Origin: Paraburkholderia sp. BL9I2N2
GTDB taxonomy: Bacteria > Pseudomonadota > Gammaproteobacteria > Burkholderiales > Burkholderiaceae
Assembly: GCF_004339745.1 (NCBI RefSeq)
Contig: NZ_SMGP01000003.1
Coordinates: forward strand, 1,098,997 to 1,162,996
Reading direction: 5' to 3'
Length of the DNA: 64,000 bases
Shown here: positions 10,002 through 18,963 of the stretch, piece after piece
Numbering within the stretch: position 1 is the first letter of the stretch
Layout: every line of letters begins with the position of its first letter
The notes under the pieces: model-generated
The model's database searches: none
Told to the model about the DNA's origin: nothing
The model's input: only the letters and a program-made list of their open reading frames with translations
Program-made: the position numbers and the translations under genes

Positions 10002-11354
10002 TCAATGCTGCCTGACAAGCGGCGGCGGGAAATACTGACCTGCCGCCACGTCGATCGCCGGGCCATATAGCCGGAACGTGAGGTTGTAGTTCGTGCCAGG
10101 CTGCGTGGGCAGCCAGTTCGATTCGGGGACGCCGTCAGGACGGGCGGGACCGAACGCGAGCGTGACGGAGCCGTCCGCATTGGGCTGCACGCGCGACTGC
10201 CGGTTGAGCGCATAACGCCCCAGCTGATTCGGCACCACCTTGTAATGAGTCGAATCGACTTCGGTGACCGACCAGAAGTAGCGCGCGAGACTCTGCGGCG
10301 GTGCATCTTTCGGGTAGGTCTGCGTATAGGTCGCGCTGCCGTCCAGATGCGGCATGCCGTAGAACGTCACCTCGGTTCGGGTGTTCGCCCAGATACCGAC
10401 GAGATCGACAATCGTCCGGTCGAGGTAGTCGCTTCCATAGTGGCCAAAGGTCATGGGCCGGACCCAGCCATTGCCAGTCGGCCCGAGCGTTTTCATCCGC
10501 TGCGCAAGCGCCGGCAGCGCCTGCCGGGCGATCACGTCGTCCACCCGCGTGCGTCCCGCTGCGTCCGATTGAACCAGAGCTGCCACTGCCCTTACCTTCT
10601 CACGAACCTCGTCCATGCCAGGCGCGAGGTCCGGCTGGCCGTCCAGAACCTGCTTAGCGAAGTCGAACGCTTCAGCTCGCGGCAAACGTGCGTTCGTGAA
10701 GAGAGGCACCTCGATGGGCGCTTCAATCCGGGGCTCACCGAGCGGCGTCAAGCGGAATTCATGCTGCAAACCTGTAGCCTGCGCCGGATCGTCGCCGGGC
10801 TCGATGCGCGCGAGAACCCGCATCGTCCGGACCGGCAGATCGATGCGCAGTGCGTCGGCCGGCGGTGTCGCGCGCCCGCCCTTCAGACACAGCGCGTAGC
10901 GGCCATAAGGCCGTTGGGCAAACGTGCGCTCGTTGATATTGAGCACCGTCTCTCCCCAGCCATCCAGCATCTGCCACGTGTAATAGCGTCCTTCGATACG
11001 CGGAATGTCGAGCAGCACGCACGTCTTCTCGTCGAGAGCGACCCATGCTTCGGAATAGAGCACGTCGAGATTCGGGTTTGCCCATTCCACGCTGCCCGGC
11101 TTACGGTGCACTATGTGGTTCCATTGAAACCCGTCTTTTTCGAAATCGAGACGTTGCTGACGCAGGACCAGCAACCGTCCAAGCAGGTAGTGGTAAGCAT
11201 GGACGACGTCGGTGTCGCTCACTGTGGCTCCGGGGTCTTGATCGGTCGCAACTGGCGGCGTCTGTTCGATTGGCACGCTCTTGCAACCGTCGAGACCCGC
11301 GAGCAAGGTCCACGCGAGCAGCGCCGCAGCGCTCACGCGAAATAGCTTCTGCAT
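10002..11354 (-). CDS. DUF1254/DUF1214 predicted lipoprotein (copy 2)
   Basis: A 450-residue protein with a clear lipoprotein signal: a short basic start, a hydrophobic core and GLDGC as lipobox near residue 24. It is close to copy 1 throughout, sharing YLLGRLLVLRQQRLDFEK, NPNLDVLYSEAWVALDEKTC, GRYYTWQMLDGWGET and FWSVTEVD. The start was placed at MQKLFRV because GGAGA lies the right distance upstream; two earlier in-frame ATGs would put that site inside the gene. It is followed, upstream in the same orientation, by the enoyl-CoA hydratase gene with a 59-base gap, so the two may be cotranscribed. That links the lipoprotein physically to acyl-CoA catabolism. No activity can be assigned. Confidence 0.9.
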   Translation of the reverse strand: MQKLFRVSAAALLAWTLLAGLDGCKSVPIEQTPPVATDQDPGATVSDTDVVHAYHYLLGRLLVLRQQRLDFEKDGFQWNHIVHRKPGSVEWANPNLDVLYSEAWVALDEKTCVLLDIPRIEGRYYTWQMLDGWGETVLNINERTFAQRPYGRYALCLKGGRATPPADALRIDLPVRTMRVLARIEPGDDPAQATGLQHEFRLTPLGEPRIEAPIEVPLFTNARLPRAEAFDFAKQVLDGQPDLAPGMDEVREKVRAVAALVQSDAAGRTRVDDVIARQALPALAQRMKTLGPTGNGWVRPMTFGHYGSDYLDRTIVDLVGIWANTRTEVTFYGMPHLDGSATYTQTYPKDAPPQSLARYFWSVTEVDSTHYKVVPNQLGRYALNRQSRVQPNADGSVTLAFGPARPDGVPESNWLPTQPGTNYNLTFRLYGPAIDVAAGQYFPPPLVRQH

Positions 11355-11413
11355 TCTCGTCTCCATGAGTGGGGCGGCCGCAGCGCACATGCGAAAGCGG
11401 CCACCCGGCCGAC

Positions 11414-12202
11414 TCAGCGGCCGGTGAACTGGGGTGCGCGTTTTTCCTGGAACGCGGCAAGCCCCTCGCGGATGTCTTCGCTGTGTTGGTGAAGCGCGGT
11501 CATCAGCAGTTCCTGGCGGAGCGCGACCTCGGCGGGCTGCTCGAGACCGTCGTTCACGAGCGTCTTCATTCGGCGCAGACCGAGCGGACTCTTGGCGGCC
11601 ATCGTCTTCACGAGCGTGTCAACCACAGCATCAAGCTCCGCGTCCTCGACGACCTGATTGACGAGCCCTGCCGACTCCATCGACCCGGCCGAGACAAATT
11701 CGCCGGTGTACATCAGGTACTTCGCGCGCGTCGCGCCGATCTTGCGTGGCAGGCGGACCGAGCCGCCGCCGCCGGGCAGCAACCCATAGTTCGCATGCGC
11801 GTCGCCAAACCGCGCCGACTCCGCCGCGATCACCAGGTCGCAGCACAGCACCAGCTCAAGACCGCCCGCGAGCGCCATGCCGTTCACGGCCGCAACAACC
11901 GGCCGGGGAAAACGTTCGAGACGGTTAAGCAGCGCGAGCAGCGCATCGAGGAACTGGCTCGCGCCCGGCTGGTCGCCGTCGCGCTCGCCACGCACAAATT
12001 TCAGATCGGCGCCCGCGCAGAACGCGCGGCCCGCGCCGGTCAGCACGACGACACGCGCGTCGTCTCGCTTCTCAGCTTCGTCGAGCGCCTGCTCGATTTC
12101 CCGAACCATGTCGGGAGTAATCGCATTCATCGCTGTGGGGCGATTCAGCGTGATCCACATCGCGCCATGCCGTACCTCGGCGATAACGGGCATGTCCTGC
12201 AT
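11414..12202 (-). CDS. Enoyl-CoA hydratase/isomerase family protein
   Basis: A 262-residue crotonase-fold protein with an oxyanion-hole motif GRAFCAGADLK near residues 59-68 and a second one ALAGGLELVLCCD near 110-122. In classical enoyl-CoA hydratase two Glu residues catalyse hydration. The first is present as Glu116, but the second, expected in the motif FGQPE, is replaced: the sequence reads FGDAHANYG with His136 at that place. This suggests an isomerase, hydrolase, retro-Claisen or other crotonase activity rather than simple hydration. It is divergent from the CoA-transferase gene and upstream of DUF1254 copy 2. Confidence 0.9.
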   Translation of the reverse strand: MQDMPVIAEVRHGAMWITLNRPTAMNAITPDMVREIEQALDEAEKRDDARVVVLTGAGRAFCAGADLKFVRGERDGDQPGASQFLDALLALLNRLERFPRPVVAAVNGMALAGGLELVLCCDLVIAAESARFGDAHANYGLLPGGGGSVRLPRKIGATRAKYLMYTGEFVSAGSMESAGLVNQVVEDAELDAVVDTLVKTMAAKSPLGLRRMKTLVNDGLEQPAEVALRQELLMTALHQHSEDIREGLAAFQEKRAPQFTGR

Positions 12203-12405
12203 GGTGTCTTCCTCCTGAAACAGTCTCGGTGTAAGCGCCGGGCGCTCGATTAGCCAAGCGTCAATTAAATTTCTAGTTTCTATACTAACTCAGCAGTAGA
12301 AAATATGCCAATATAGCGCTTCAACGAACCCGGCGCGGCGCATCGACAGACCATGCGCACGCGCATTGATTACGCGACCCGGTGGGGTCGCAGCAGGAGA
12401 CACGT
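12203..12405. promoter_or_regulatory. Divergent promoter region, hydratase / CoA-transferase
   Basis: About 200 bases with an AT-rich core at 12260-12312 that includes TAGTTTCTATACTA, a dyad TAGT-N6-ACTA, and AGTAGAAAAT. The element AGTAGAA recurs near 13570, and its complement TTCTACT occurs near 9017, in the other acyl-CoA promoter regions. This is compatible with shared control by the TetR regulator at 9207, but the match is short. Confidence 0.4.
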
Positions 12406-13527
12406 ATGAGTTTGCCTTTGGAAGGTGTGCGCATCCTCAGTCTTGCCGAACAGTATCCCGGCCCGTTCGCCACGCTGGTAATGGCCGATCTGGGTGCCGA
12501 CGTGATCGTGGTCGAGCGGCCGCCCGCCGGCGACCCTGCCCGTCAGCTGCCCGACTTTCACGCCGCACTCAACCGCGGCAAACGTTCAGTCGGCGTCGAC
12601 CTGAAAACCGACGCGGGACGCGCAGCGCTGCGCGAACTGATCTCTTCCGCGGACGTGCTGATGGAAGGCTTCCGTCCCGGCACGATGGCACGCCTCGGCT
12701 TCGGCTACGGCGATGTCGCGAAGCTCAATCCGCGCATCGTCTATCTGTCGATCTCGGGTTTCGGCCAGAACGGCCCGTATCGTGACCGGCCCGCGCACGA
12801 TCTGTCGTATCAGGCAATCGCAGGCCTGTTGCATCGCCAGGCCGCCAGCGGCCAGATCGAAGCACCACCTGAGCTTGCGATTGGCGACCTCTCCGCTGCG
12901 ATGTTCGCCGTCACAGGCTGTCTTGCTGCACTGCTCGAGCGCTCTCGCACCGGGCTCGGCCAGTATGTCGACGTGTCGATGACCGACGGCCTCGTGTCGT
13001 GGATGAGCGTGTTCCTTTCGCCAGCGATGAACGGCGGACGCCTCGGCATGGCTGAAATCAACGCGCAGCCCGCTTACGGCGTATTCCGTTGCGAAGACGA
13101 CCTTCTGCTGACGCTGTCAATCGCGCACGAAGACTGGTTCTGGGCCCCTCTATGCGAGCTTCTCGGCCTCACCGATATCGCGCAGGTAAAGAACGCCGAA
13201 CGCGCACCGCGCGAAGCTGAACTTCGCGCCCGCATTTCTGAAGCGCTGCGGCATAGGCCGCGCGCTCAATGGGCGCCACTGCTCGATCAGGCGGGCGTGC
13301 CTTGGGCGCCGGTGAATAGTCTCGACGAAGTCGTGAATGACCCGCACTTCCGCGCGCGCGGCATGTTCTGCGAGGTTGACGAGCGCGACGGGCGTCGCGC
13401 CTGGCATGTTGCGCAGCCACTTGTCTTCAACGGCGTGCACCCCGGACCTACGCGCGGGGTACCCGCTGTCGGCGAGCATGACAACGAGTTGCTCGCGCAC
13501 GCCGAAGACGCACAGACAGCCGGGTAA
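12406..13527 (+). CDS. Family III CoA-transferase (CaiB/BaiF)
   Basis: A 373-residue family III CoA-transferase. It starts with the typical LEGVRILSLAEQYPGPFATLVMADLGADVI, and the catalytic Asp of the family is Asp132 in RPAHDLSYQA. It moves CoA between carboxylic acids, or acts as an epimerase in the Amacr branch. In sterol-like side-chain catabolism an alpha-methylacyl-CoA racemase of this fold is needed, so either role is possible. The start ATG has AGGAGA seven bases upstream; a longer frame starting at 12382 would include that site and is rejected. It leads the plus-strand set thiolase-ligase-SDR-porin. Confidence 0.9.
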   Translation: MSLPLEGVRILSLAEQYPGPFATLVMADLGADVIVVERPPAGDPARQLPDFHAALNRGKRSVGVDLKTDAGRAALRELISSADVLMEGFRPGTMARLGFGYGDVAKLNPRIVYLSISGFGQNGPYRDRPAHDLSYQAIAGLLHRQAASGQIEAPPELAIGDLSAAMFAVTGCLAALLERSRTGLGQYVDVSMTDGLVSWMSVFLSPAMNGGRLGMAEINAQPAYGVFRCEDDLLLTLSIAHEDWFWAPLCELLGLTDIAQVKNAERAPREAELRARISEALRHRPRAQWAPLLDQAGVPWAPVNSLDEVVNDPHFRARGMFCEVDERDGRRAWHVAQPLVFNGVHPGPTRGVPAVGEHDNELLAHAEDAQTAG

Positions 13528-13558
13528 ACATGGACTTTTACCCTATCGACTATGCGTT

Positions 13559-13570
13559 TACTCGAAAGTA
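13559..13570. promoter_or_regulatory. TACT-N4-AGTA dyad upstream of the thiolase gene
   Basis: The 91-base gap between CoA-transferase and thiolase is AT-rich and holds TACTCGAAAGTA, a perfect TACT/AGTA dyad with a four-base spacer. A near copy lies in the divergent promoter of the TetR gene at 9020-9031. It is a candidate operator for that regulator. Confidence 0.35.
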
Positions 13571-13618
13571 GAATTAGCCGCATCAGATAGCCTATCCTCA
13601 AACAATCTGGGAATCAAA

Positions 13619-14857
13619 ATGAAAGACATCTATGTGGTTGGTGTCGGCATGACGCCGTTCGGCCGGCTACTCGACCAGAGCATCAAATCGCTGGTGCGCA
13701 ATGCTACCGAAGCGGCGCTCAAGGACGCGGGCATCGAAAAGAGCGCTCTGGAAGCGGCGTTCTACGGTAATGCATCGCAGGGTCACATGGACGGTCAGCA
13801 CATGATTCGTGGCGAAATCGCGCTGCGAGACATGGGTATCGGCGGCATCCCGGTCGTGAACGTCGAGAATGCTTGCGCGAGCGGCAGCAGTGCATTCGTG
13901 CTGGCGGTCAACCATCTGCGCTCGGGCGCCGGGGACGTTGCGCTGGCTGTAGGCGCCGAAAAAATGTTTTCCGAAGACCGCGAGCGCATGTTCTCGGTCT
14001 TCGACAGCGCACTCGATGTTTCGCGCGCGAAAGAAATTCACGCCGAGTTGTTGCGCATCGGCGAAGGCGTCGAGATTCCGGCTGGATCGACGTCGCCGAA
14101 GCCCTATAGCGTGTTCATGGACGTGTACGCGGCGTTCTCCCGCGCGCACATGAAACGCTTCGGCACCACGCAGCGCCAGATCGCCGCCGTGTCGGCGAAG
14201 AACCACCGTCATTCGGTGCACAACCCGCTGTCGCAATACCGGGTCGCCTACACCGTGGAAGAAGTCCTGGCCGCGCCGCCCATTACCTACCCGTTCACGC
14301 TGCCGATGTGCTCGCCGGTGTCTGACGGCGCTGCTGCTGCCATCCTGTGCACGGCCGACGCGCTCAAGCGTTTGAACATCGATCCGAAACGCGCGATCCG
14401 CGTGCTAGCCTCGGTGGTCCAGAGCGGCACGGACCGCTCGCCCGACGACATCGAGCAGCATGTCACCGTGCAGGCATCGCGACGCGCGTACGAGCTGGCT
14501 GGCGTCGGTCCGAAGGACGTGTCGGTGGCGGAAGTGCATGACGCGACCGCGATGGGTGAGATCGTCCAGATCGAGAATCTCGGCTTCTGCGACTTCGGCG
14601 ACGGCGGCCCGTTCTCCGAGCGTGGCGAAACGTCAATCGGCGGCCGGATCCCGGTCAACCCGTCGGGCGGCCTGGAGTCGAAGGGACACCCAGTCGGTGC
14701 GACGGGTCTCGGACAGGTGCATGAGCTCGTCACGCAGTTGCGCGGCGAAGCAGGCCCGCGTCAGGTCGACAACGCGCGGATCGCTGTCGCAGAGAACGGT
14801 GGCGGCCTGTATGGAATCGAAGAAGCAGTGGCCTGCATCACGATTCTGGCGCGCTAA
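13619..14857 (+). CDS. Thiolase family protein (SCP-x-like)
   Basis: A 412-residue thiolase-fold protein with nucleophile Cys87 in NVENACASGSSAF, EVHDATAMGEIVQIENLG and SKGHPVGATGLGQ. It is the second thiolase of the window and only distantly similar to the one at 6306-7490, so it probably cleaves a different chain-length intermediate. In the second block His/Asp follow the SCP-x pattern, but Cys is replaced by Ala (HDATA instead of HDCFA), a difference worth noting for catalysis. The start follows GGGAATCAAA. A long frame extending into the CoA-transferase gene is rejected. Confidence 0.92.
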   Translation: MKDIYVVGVGMTPFGRLLDQSIKSLVRNATEAALKDAGIEKSALEAAFYGNASQGHMDGQHMIRGEIALRDMGIGGIPVVNVENACASGSSAFVLAVNHLRSGAGDVALAVGAEKMFSEDRERMFSVFDSALDVSRAKEIHAELLRIGEGVEIPAGSTSPKPYSVFMDVYAAFSRAHMKRFGTTQRQIAAVSAKNHRHSVHNPLSQYRVAYTVEEVLAAPPITYPFTLPMCSPVSDGAAAAILCTADALKRLNIDPKRAIRVLASVVQSGTDRSPDDIEQHVTVQASRRAYELAGVGPKDVSVAEVHDATAMGEIVQIENLGFCDFGDGGPFSERGETSIGGRIPVNPSGGLESKGHPVGATGLGQVHELVTQLRGEAGPRQVDNARIAVAENGGGLYGIEEAVACITILAR

Positions 14858-15004
14858 TGCATCACTAAGGCATCACGGGCGAGCGCATCGCCGCGGCCTC
14901 TTTCGGGCTGCCGCATGCCGGCACCGGGAATGACCCGCTGCGCCGCCTATCATGAATGAAAAGGTAGCCGCCATGCACGGCTACGTCGACTCAAGGAGAC
15001 TCAT

Positions 15005-16558
15005 ATGCGCCTTGCCGATTACTTCGATTCGGCCGTGTCCCGGCATGCGGACCGTGAAGCATTTGTCGACGGAACGACGCGAATCACGTTCGCTGATGCA
15101 CAGAAGTTCGTCCATGCCGCCGCACACGCACTTATGCGCGACCCGACGCTGCGGCCCGGCGCACATGCGGCGATCTACGCGCCGAATGACTACCGGATCA
15201 GCCTGCTTCAGATCGCGATCAACCGCGCGGACATGGCCTGGGTTTCAGTCCATACGCGCAATACGGTGGAAACCAACATTGCGGTGCTCTCGTTCGCCGA
15301 TTGCGAACTGGTCTTCTTCCACAGTGCTTACGCCGCCATCGTGCCGGCGCTGAAGGACGGCCTCGGGGCCGGTTGCAAGTTCATCTGTATCGACCAGCCA
15401 TCGGAACACGGCGAATCGCTCGACAACTGGATAGCGAATCATCGTGACCCGTTCGTCGCGCCGCAAGAAAACCCCAATCAGCACGCGCTGCTGCAACCGA
15501 CCGGCGGGACGACAGGTCCATCGAAAGGCGCCCTGCATGACAACCGCTCGCTCGAAATGGGGCTGATTGCGGTGTTTTCCGAACTGAAAATCGATCAGGA
15601 CTCGCGCGTGCTGGCCGTCGCGCCGCTTACGCATGCCGCGTGCATGCTCACGCTGGCCGGCGCGATCCGCAACGGCTGTACCGTCGTGCTGCCCTCGTTC
15701 GACGCCAAAGTCGTACTGCGCACGATCGCCGAAGAACGTATCACGCATCTGTTCCTGCCGCCCACAGTCGTCTACGCATTGTTGAGCGATCCCGCTCTGG
15801 CTGGCGCCGATCTTTCGTCGCTGCGCTGCCTCGCGGTCGGCGCAGCGCCCATTGCCCCGGAAAAAATCAAGGAGGCAGTTCGCCGCTTCGGGCCGGTGAT
15901 CTACGAAGTCTATGGACAGAGCGAATGCGGCTTTCCTGTGGTCGTCAAACGTCCGTCCGACTACCTGCTGGCCGATGGCACGTTCGACGAAGTCGCGCTG
16001 CAATCCGCAGGCAAGGCCGCGCAGTTCGCGTGTGTCGAGATCATGGATGACGCAGGCAACATCGTCGGCACCGGACAAAAGGGGGAAATTGTGGTGCGCT
16101 CTACGACCGTCATGCTCGGCTACTACAAGAATCCCGAGGAAACGGCGCAGGTCTCCCAATTCGGCTGGCACCACACTTCTGACATCGGCATCAAGGACCC
16201 ACGTGGCTTCATCACGGTCGTCGACCGCAAGAAGGACATGATCGTAAGCGGCGGCTTCAACGTCTTCCCGGGAGAAATCGAGGCGGTCATCAACTCGCAC
16301 CCCGCTGTTCTCGATTGCGCGGTAATCGGTGTACCCGACGAGAAATGGGGCGAAGCGGTCAAAGCGATTGTCCAATTGAAGAACGGCGAGCATGTGGGAA
16401 CCGAGCAACTCGCTGAGTTATGCAAGCGCGAGCTCGGCAGCGTGAAAACGCCGAAGAGCTTCGAGTTCTGGGAAGACCTGCCACGCAGCGCGGTCGGCAA
16501 GGTGCTCAAACGTGAGATTCGCGGCAAGTTCTGGGAAGGTCAGTGGCGTGCGGTGTGA
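15005..16558 (+). CDS. AMP-dependent acyl-CoA ligase
   Basis: A 517-residue ANL-superfamily ligase with the ATP-binding loop TGGTTGPSKG, YGQSECGFPVV, HTSDIG, the hinge region VDRKKDMIVSGGFNVFPGE and the C-terminal catalytic Lys in SAVGKVLKREIRG. It activates a free carboxylic acid to its CoA ester with ATP. A strong AAGGAGA site precedes the ATG. With the CoA-transferase and thiolase it offers substrate activation for the catabolic island. It may be the functional replacement of the ligase whose tail survives at 7523-7726. Substrate not determined. Confidence 0.94.
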   Translation: MRLADYFDSAVSRHADREAFVDGTTRITFADAQKFVHAAAHALMRDPTLRPGAHAAIYAPNDYRISLLQIAINRADMAWVSVHTRNTVETNIAVLSFADCELVFFHSAYAAIVPALKDGLGAGCKFICIDQPSEHGESLDNWIANHRDPFVAPQENPNQHALLQPTGGTTGPSKGALHDNRSLEMGLIAVFSELKIDQDSRVLAVAPLTHAACMLTLAGAIRNGCTVVLPSFDAKVVLRTIAEERITHLFLPPTVVYALLSDPALAGADLSSLRCLAVGAAPIAPEKIKEAVRRFGPVIYEVYGQSECGFPVVVKRPSDYLLADGTFDEVALQSAGKAAQFACVEIMDDAGNIVGTGQKGEIVVRSTTVMLGYYKNPEETAQVSQFGWHHTSDIGIKDPRGFITVVDRKKDMIVSGGFNVFPGEIEAVINSHPAVLDCAVIGVPDEKWGEAVKAIVQLKNGEHVGTEQLAELCKRELGSVKTPKSFEFWEDLPRSAVGKVLKREIRGKFWEGQWRAV

Positions 16559-16617
16559 GTGCCGCGCATGACCGATCACCTGACTCTTAAACATCAAACC
16601 AGGAACAAGGCAGAAAC

Positions 16618-17364
16618 ATGAATCTGCGAAACAAGGTTGTAGTCGTCACTGGCGCAGCATCCGGCCTCGGCCTCGCCACATGCAAGGCACTTGCAGCAAC
16701 GGGCGCCAGAGTGGTCGGATTCGACCTCGATGGCGCGAAGCTGGAAGAGGCGCTCGGGCCGGATATCAAGGGCGTCGCCGTCGACGTGGCCAATGAAGAG
16801 AGCGTCAAAACGGGTATTGATACCGTCGTGCGCACGTATGGAACCGTGCATGTGGCTGTCAATTGCGCAGGCATTCTAGGGCCGAGCAAGACGATCTCCA
16901 AAGGACAGCTATTCCCGTCCGATCTGTGGAATCGCGTGCTGTCGGTGAATCTGACTGGCACCTTCAATGTGCTCCGTCACGCAGCGCTCGCAATGACCGC
17001 CAACGAGCCAGACGAAAATGGTGAACGCGGCGTCATCATCAACACGGCATCGGGCGCGGCGCGTCAAGGACAAATGGGACAAGCGGCATACAGCGCAAGC
17101 AAGGCCGGCGTGATCGGCATGACGATCCCGGTGGCACGCGATCTGGCCGAGCATGGCATTCGCGTCTTGTCGATCGCACCGGGCCTGTTCGAATCGGGCA
17201 TGTCTGCGGGAATGCCAGCGAAGGTGTCAGAGACGATCGTCGGCAAGCTGTTGTTTCCGCAACGCATGGGCAAGCCCGACGAATTCGCGGGCCTCGTCCA
17301 GCACATTGTCGAAAATTCCTATTTGAACGCGACCACGTTCGATATCGAGTGTGGAACGCGTTGA
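16618..17364 (+). CDS. SDR oxidoreductase, 3-hydroxyacyl-CoA dehydrogenase type 2-like
   Basis: A 248-residue short-chain dehydrogenase with TGAASGLG at residues 11-18, an acidic FDLD after the second strand indicating NAD preference, and catalytic Ser145, Tyr158 and Lys162. The insertion around residues 90-102 and the PGLFESGM stretch are typical of HSD10/17-beta-HSD10, which oxidise 3-hydroxyacyl-CoA and related steroid alcohols. It follows the ligase gene by 59 bases on the same strand. It probably supplies the second dehydrogenation step of the plus-strand pathway. Confidence 0.92.
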   Translation: MNLRNKVVVVTGAASGLGLATCKALAATGARVVGFDLDGAKLEEALGPDIKGVAVDVANEESVKTGIDTVVRTYGTVHVAVNCAGILGPSKTISKGQLFPSDLWNRVLSVNLTGTFNVLRHAALAMTANEPDENGERGVIINTASGAARQGQMGQAAYSASKAGVIGMTIPVARDLAEHGIRVLSIAPGLFESGMSAGMPAKVSETIVGKLLFPQRMGKPDEFAGLVQHIVENSYLNATTFDIECGTR

Positions 17365-17607
17365 TCGGCATGGCGCGCAGCGCCATGACACTCAAATCCT
17401 TACTCTGATCACTGAAAATTCCGGCGAGGTAGAAGGTTGAGTTCCTGTTAATTCGTGAGAAATAGTCTTATATACGATACGGACTCCTACTAATAACATG
17501 GAAACGTCAGATCCGGGTAGATCGCGTTTCAACAACCATTTGGAGTCCTGTCTGAATCAGCATTACCCGCGTCTGTCGGACGTGGCATACACATAGAGGA
17601 GACATGT

Positions 17608-18729
17608 ATGCGTTTTATCAGTAAGAGCATTTGCGCCACAGCCATGGCGCTCGTTGCGGGCAGTGCTGCCGCGCAGTCGAGCGTGACGTTGTATGGGGTG
17701 GCCGATGTGTTCATCCAGTATCTCAACAACGGCGGGCATAGTTCGGCTTCAGAACGAAGTGGAGGCTCGACAGGCTCACTGATCGGTTTCAAAGGCAGCG
17801 AGAATCTGGGCGGCGGAACGAAGGCCGTATTTCAGCTCGAAGGCGGCTACAACATCAACAACGGCGCCTTCCTCGCCGATTCGACGGCCCTCTTCTATCG
17901 CCAGGCGTGGGTAGGCATACAGCACGAGAAGTACGGCACGCTGAGCTTCGGCCGTCAATATCAGCCGAGCTTTTGGGCCGTTTATCCGACCGATCCGTTC
18001 CGCGGCAATGAAGCACTGTCGCCTCTCTCCGCAGTCGACCTTGCCGCGGCCACCGACCACAACACGCTTGCCGTCCAGTATGCGCCGGGGCGTATCAGCA
18101 ATACCATCATGTACCGGTCGCCGGATGTCCTGGGGGCGAAGCTCTATGCGATGTATGGTTTCGCGGCGTCGGCCACACAGCCGATCGCGATGCAGCAGGG
18201 AAACATGCTCGATGTCGCACTGACCTGGCAAGGCGCCGGGCTGTTCGCGGCGCTCGCCTACTTGAACCAGCAGTCCGGACAGGAGACGGTCCCAAGTCTG
18301 CCGCGTGCGCTCAACCTGCTGCGTACCGAGCACTTTACGGGCGCACTCGGATACCGGATCGGCATCGTCAACTTCCAGTTTAACTATTCGTACGCGCGTC
18401 CGAAGGATGCCGCGCCGGGGTCAATAGCGGCCCTGCTCGGCGCGGGACACTCGTTGAGCTACGCCGAACTCGGCGCGACGATCCAGGCGACGGCCGCTGA
18501 CGAAATCCAGCTTGCAGTGGTCGAGCGCGACGTACGCGGCGTGCATGACAACTCGCTCGGTTTCCAGGCAGGCATCGACCATAGCGTGTCGAAGCGCACC
18601 AGCATCTATGCGCGCGGTGGGTACTTCAAGAACAACGGAAGTGCCAAAGTAAGCTGGCCAGGCATTACGGTAACCGGGACGGAAGCGTCGCAGTCGCTCT
18701 TTCTTGTCGGCATGACGCATCGCTTCTGA
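17608..18729 (+). CDS. Gram-negative porin, Burkholderia OmpC-like
   Basis: A 373-residue trimeric porin. The signal peptide ends at AAAQ, the mature start SSVTLYGVADVFIQY is the first beta strand of Burkholderia porins, and the protein ends in GMTHRF with the terminal Phe needed for outer-membrane insertion. GAGGAGA precedes the ATG. Its place at the end of the catabolic set suggests uptake of the acid substrate across the outer membrane. The AT-rich upstream 240 bases probably hold its own promoter. Confidence 0.95.
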   Translation: MRFISKSICATAMALVAGSAAAQSSVTLYGVADVFIQYLNNGGHSSASERSGGSTGSLIGFKGSENLGGGTKAVFQLEGGYNINNGAFLADSTALFYRQAWVGIQHEKYGTLSFGRQYQPSFWAVYPTDPFRGNEALSPLSAVDLAAATDHNTLAVQYAPGRISNTIMYRSPDVLGAKLYAMYGFAASATQPIAMQQGNMLDVALTWQGAGLFAALAYLNQQSGQETVPSLPRALNLLRTEHFTGALGYRIGIVNFQFNYSYARPKDAAPGSIAALLGAGHSLSYAELGATIQATAADEIQLAVVERDVRGVHDNSLGFQAGIDHSVSKRTSIYARGGYFKNNGSAKVSWPGITVTGTEASQSLFLVGMTHRF

Positions 18730-18820
18730 CGTATGGGCTTGTTGCCTGCCTGTATCGCACGGGCTACGGCAACGACCGCTGCGCCGTTGTGCGCGCCGGG
18801 CGCGTCGGCGGTCTGCGCGA

Positions 18821-18953
18821 TCACGCAAGCAGCGCCTTCACGACCGCACCGCGATCACGCAGCGTCTTGCGACCGATTTCCTGGGATGCGCGCATCGCGG
18901 TAAAACTGCGCGGCGCCGGCTTCCTCCATGAAGCCCGTGCCGCCATGTATCGG
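18821..18953 (-). pseudogene. Remnant: C-terminal end of an acyl-CoA dehydrogenase
   Basis: On the minus strand one frame reads PIHGGTGFMEEAGAAQFYRD and then a second frame reads QEIGRKTLRDRGAVVKALLA before a TGA. Both pieces match the end of long (about 590-residue) acyl-CoA dehydrogenases, but the segment that should lie between them (the IYEGTNGIQ region) is missing and the frame shifts. Only about 44 codons survive. Confidence 0.8.
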
Positions 18954-18963
18954 CAACGTGACG

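Noticed and set aside
14974..14994. Inverted repeat GTAGCC/GGCTAC before the ligase gene
   Set aside because: Six-base arms with a nine-base loop are expected by chance in GC-rich DNA and no regulator is implicated.
15245..16408. A 387-codon minus-strand frame inside the acyl-CoA ligase gene
   Set aside because: It is a shadow of a clearly recognisable ligase on the other strand, with no family resemblance and unusual His/Asp/Arg content.
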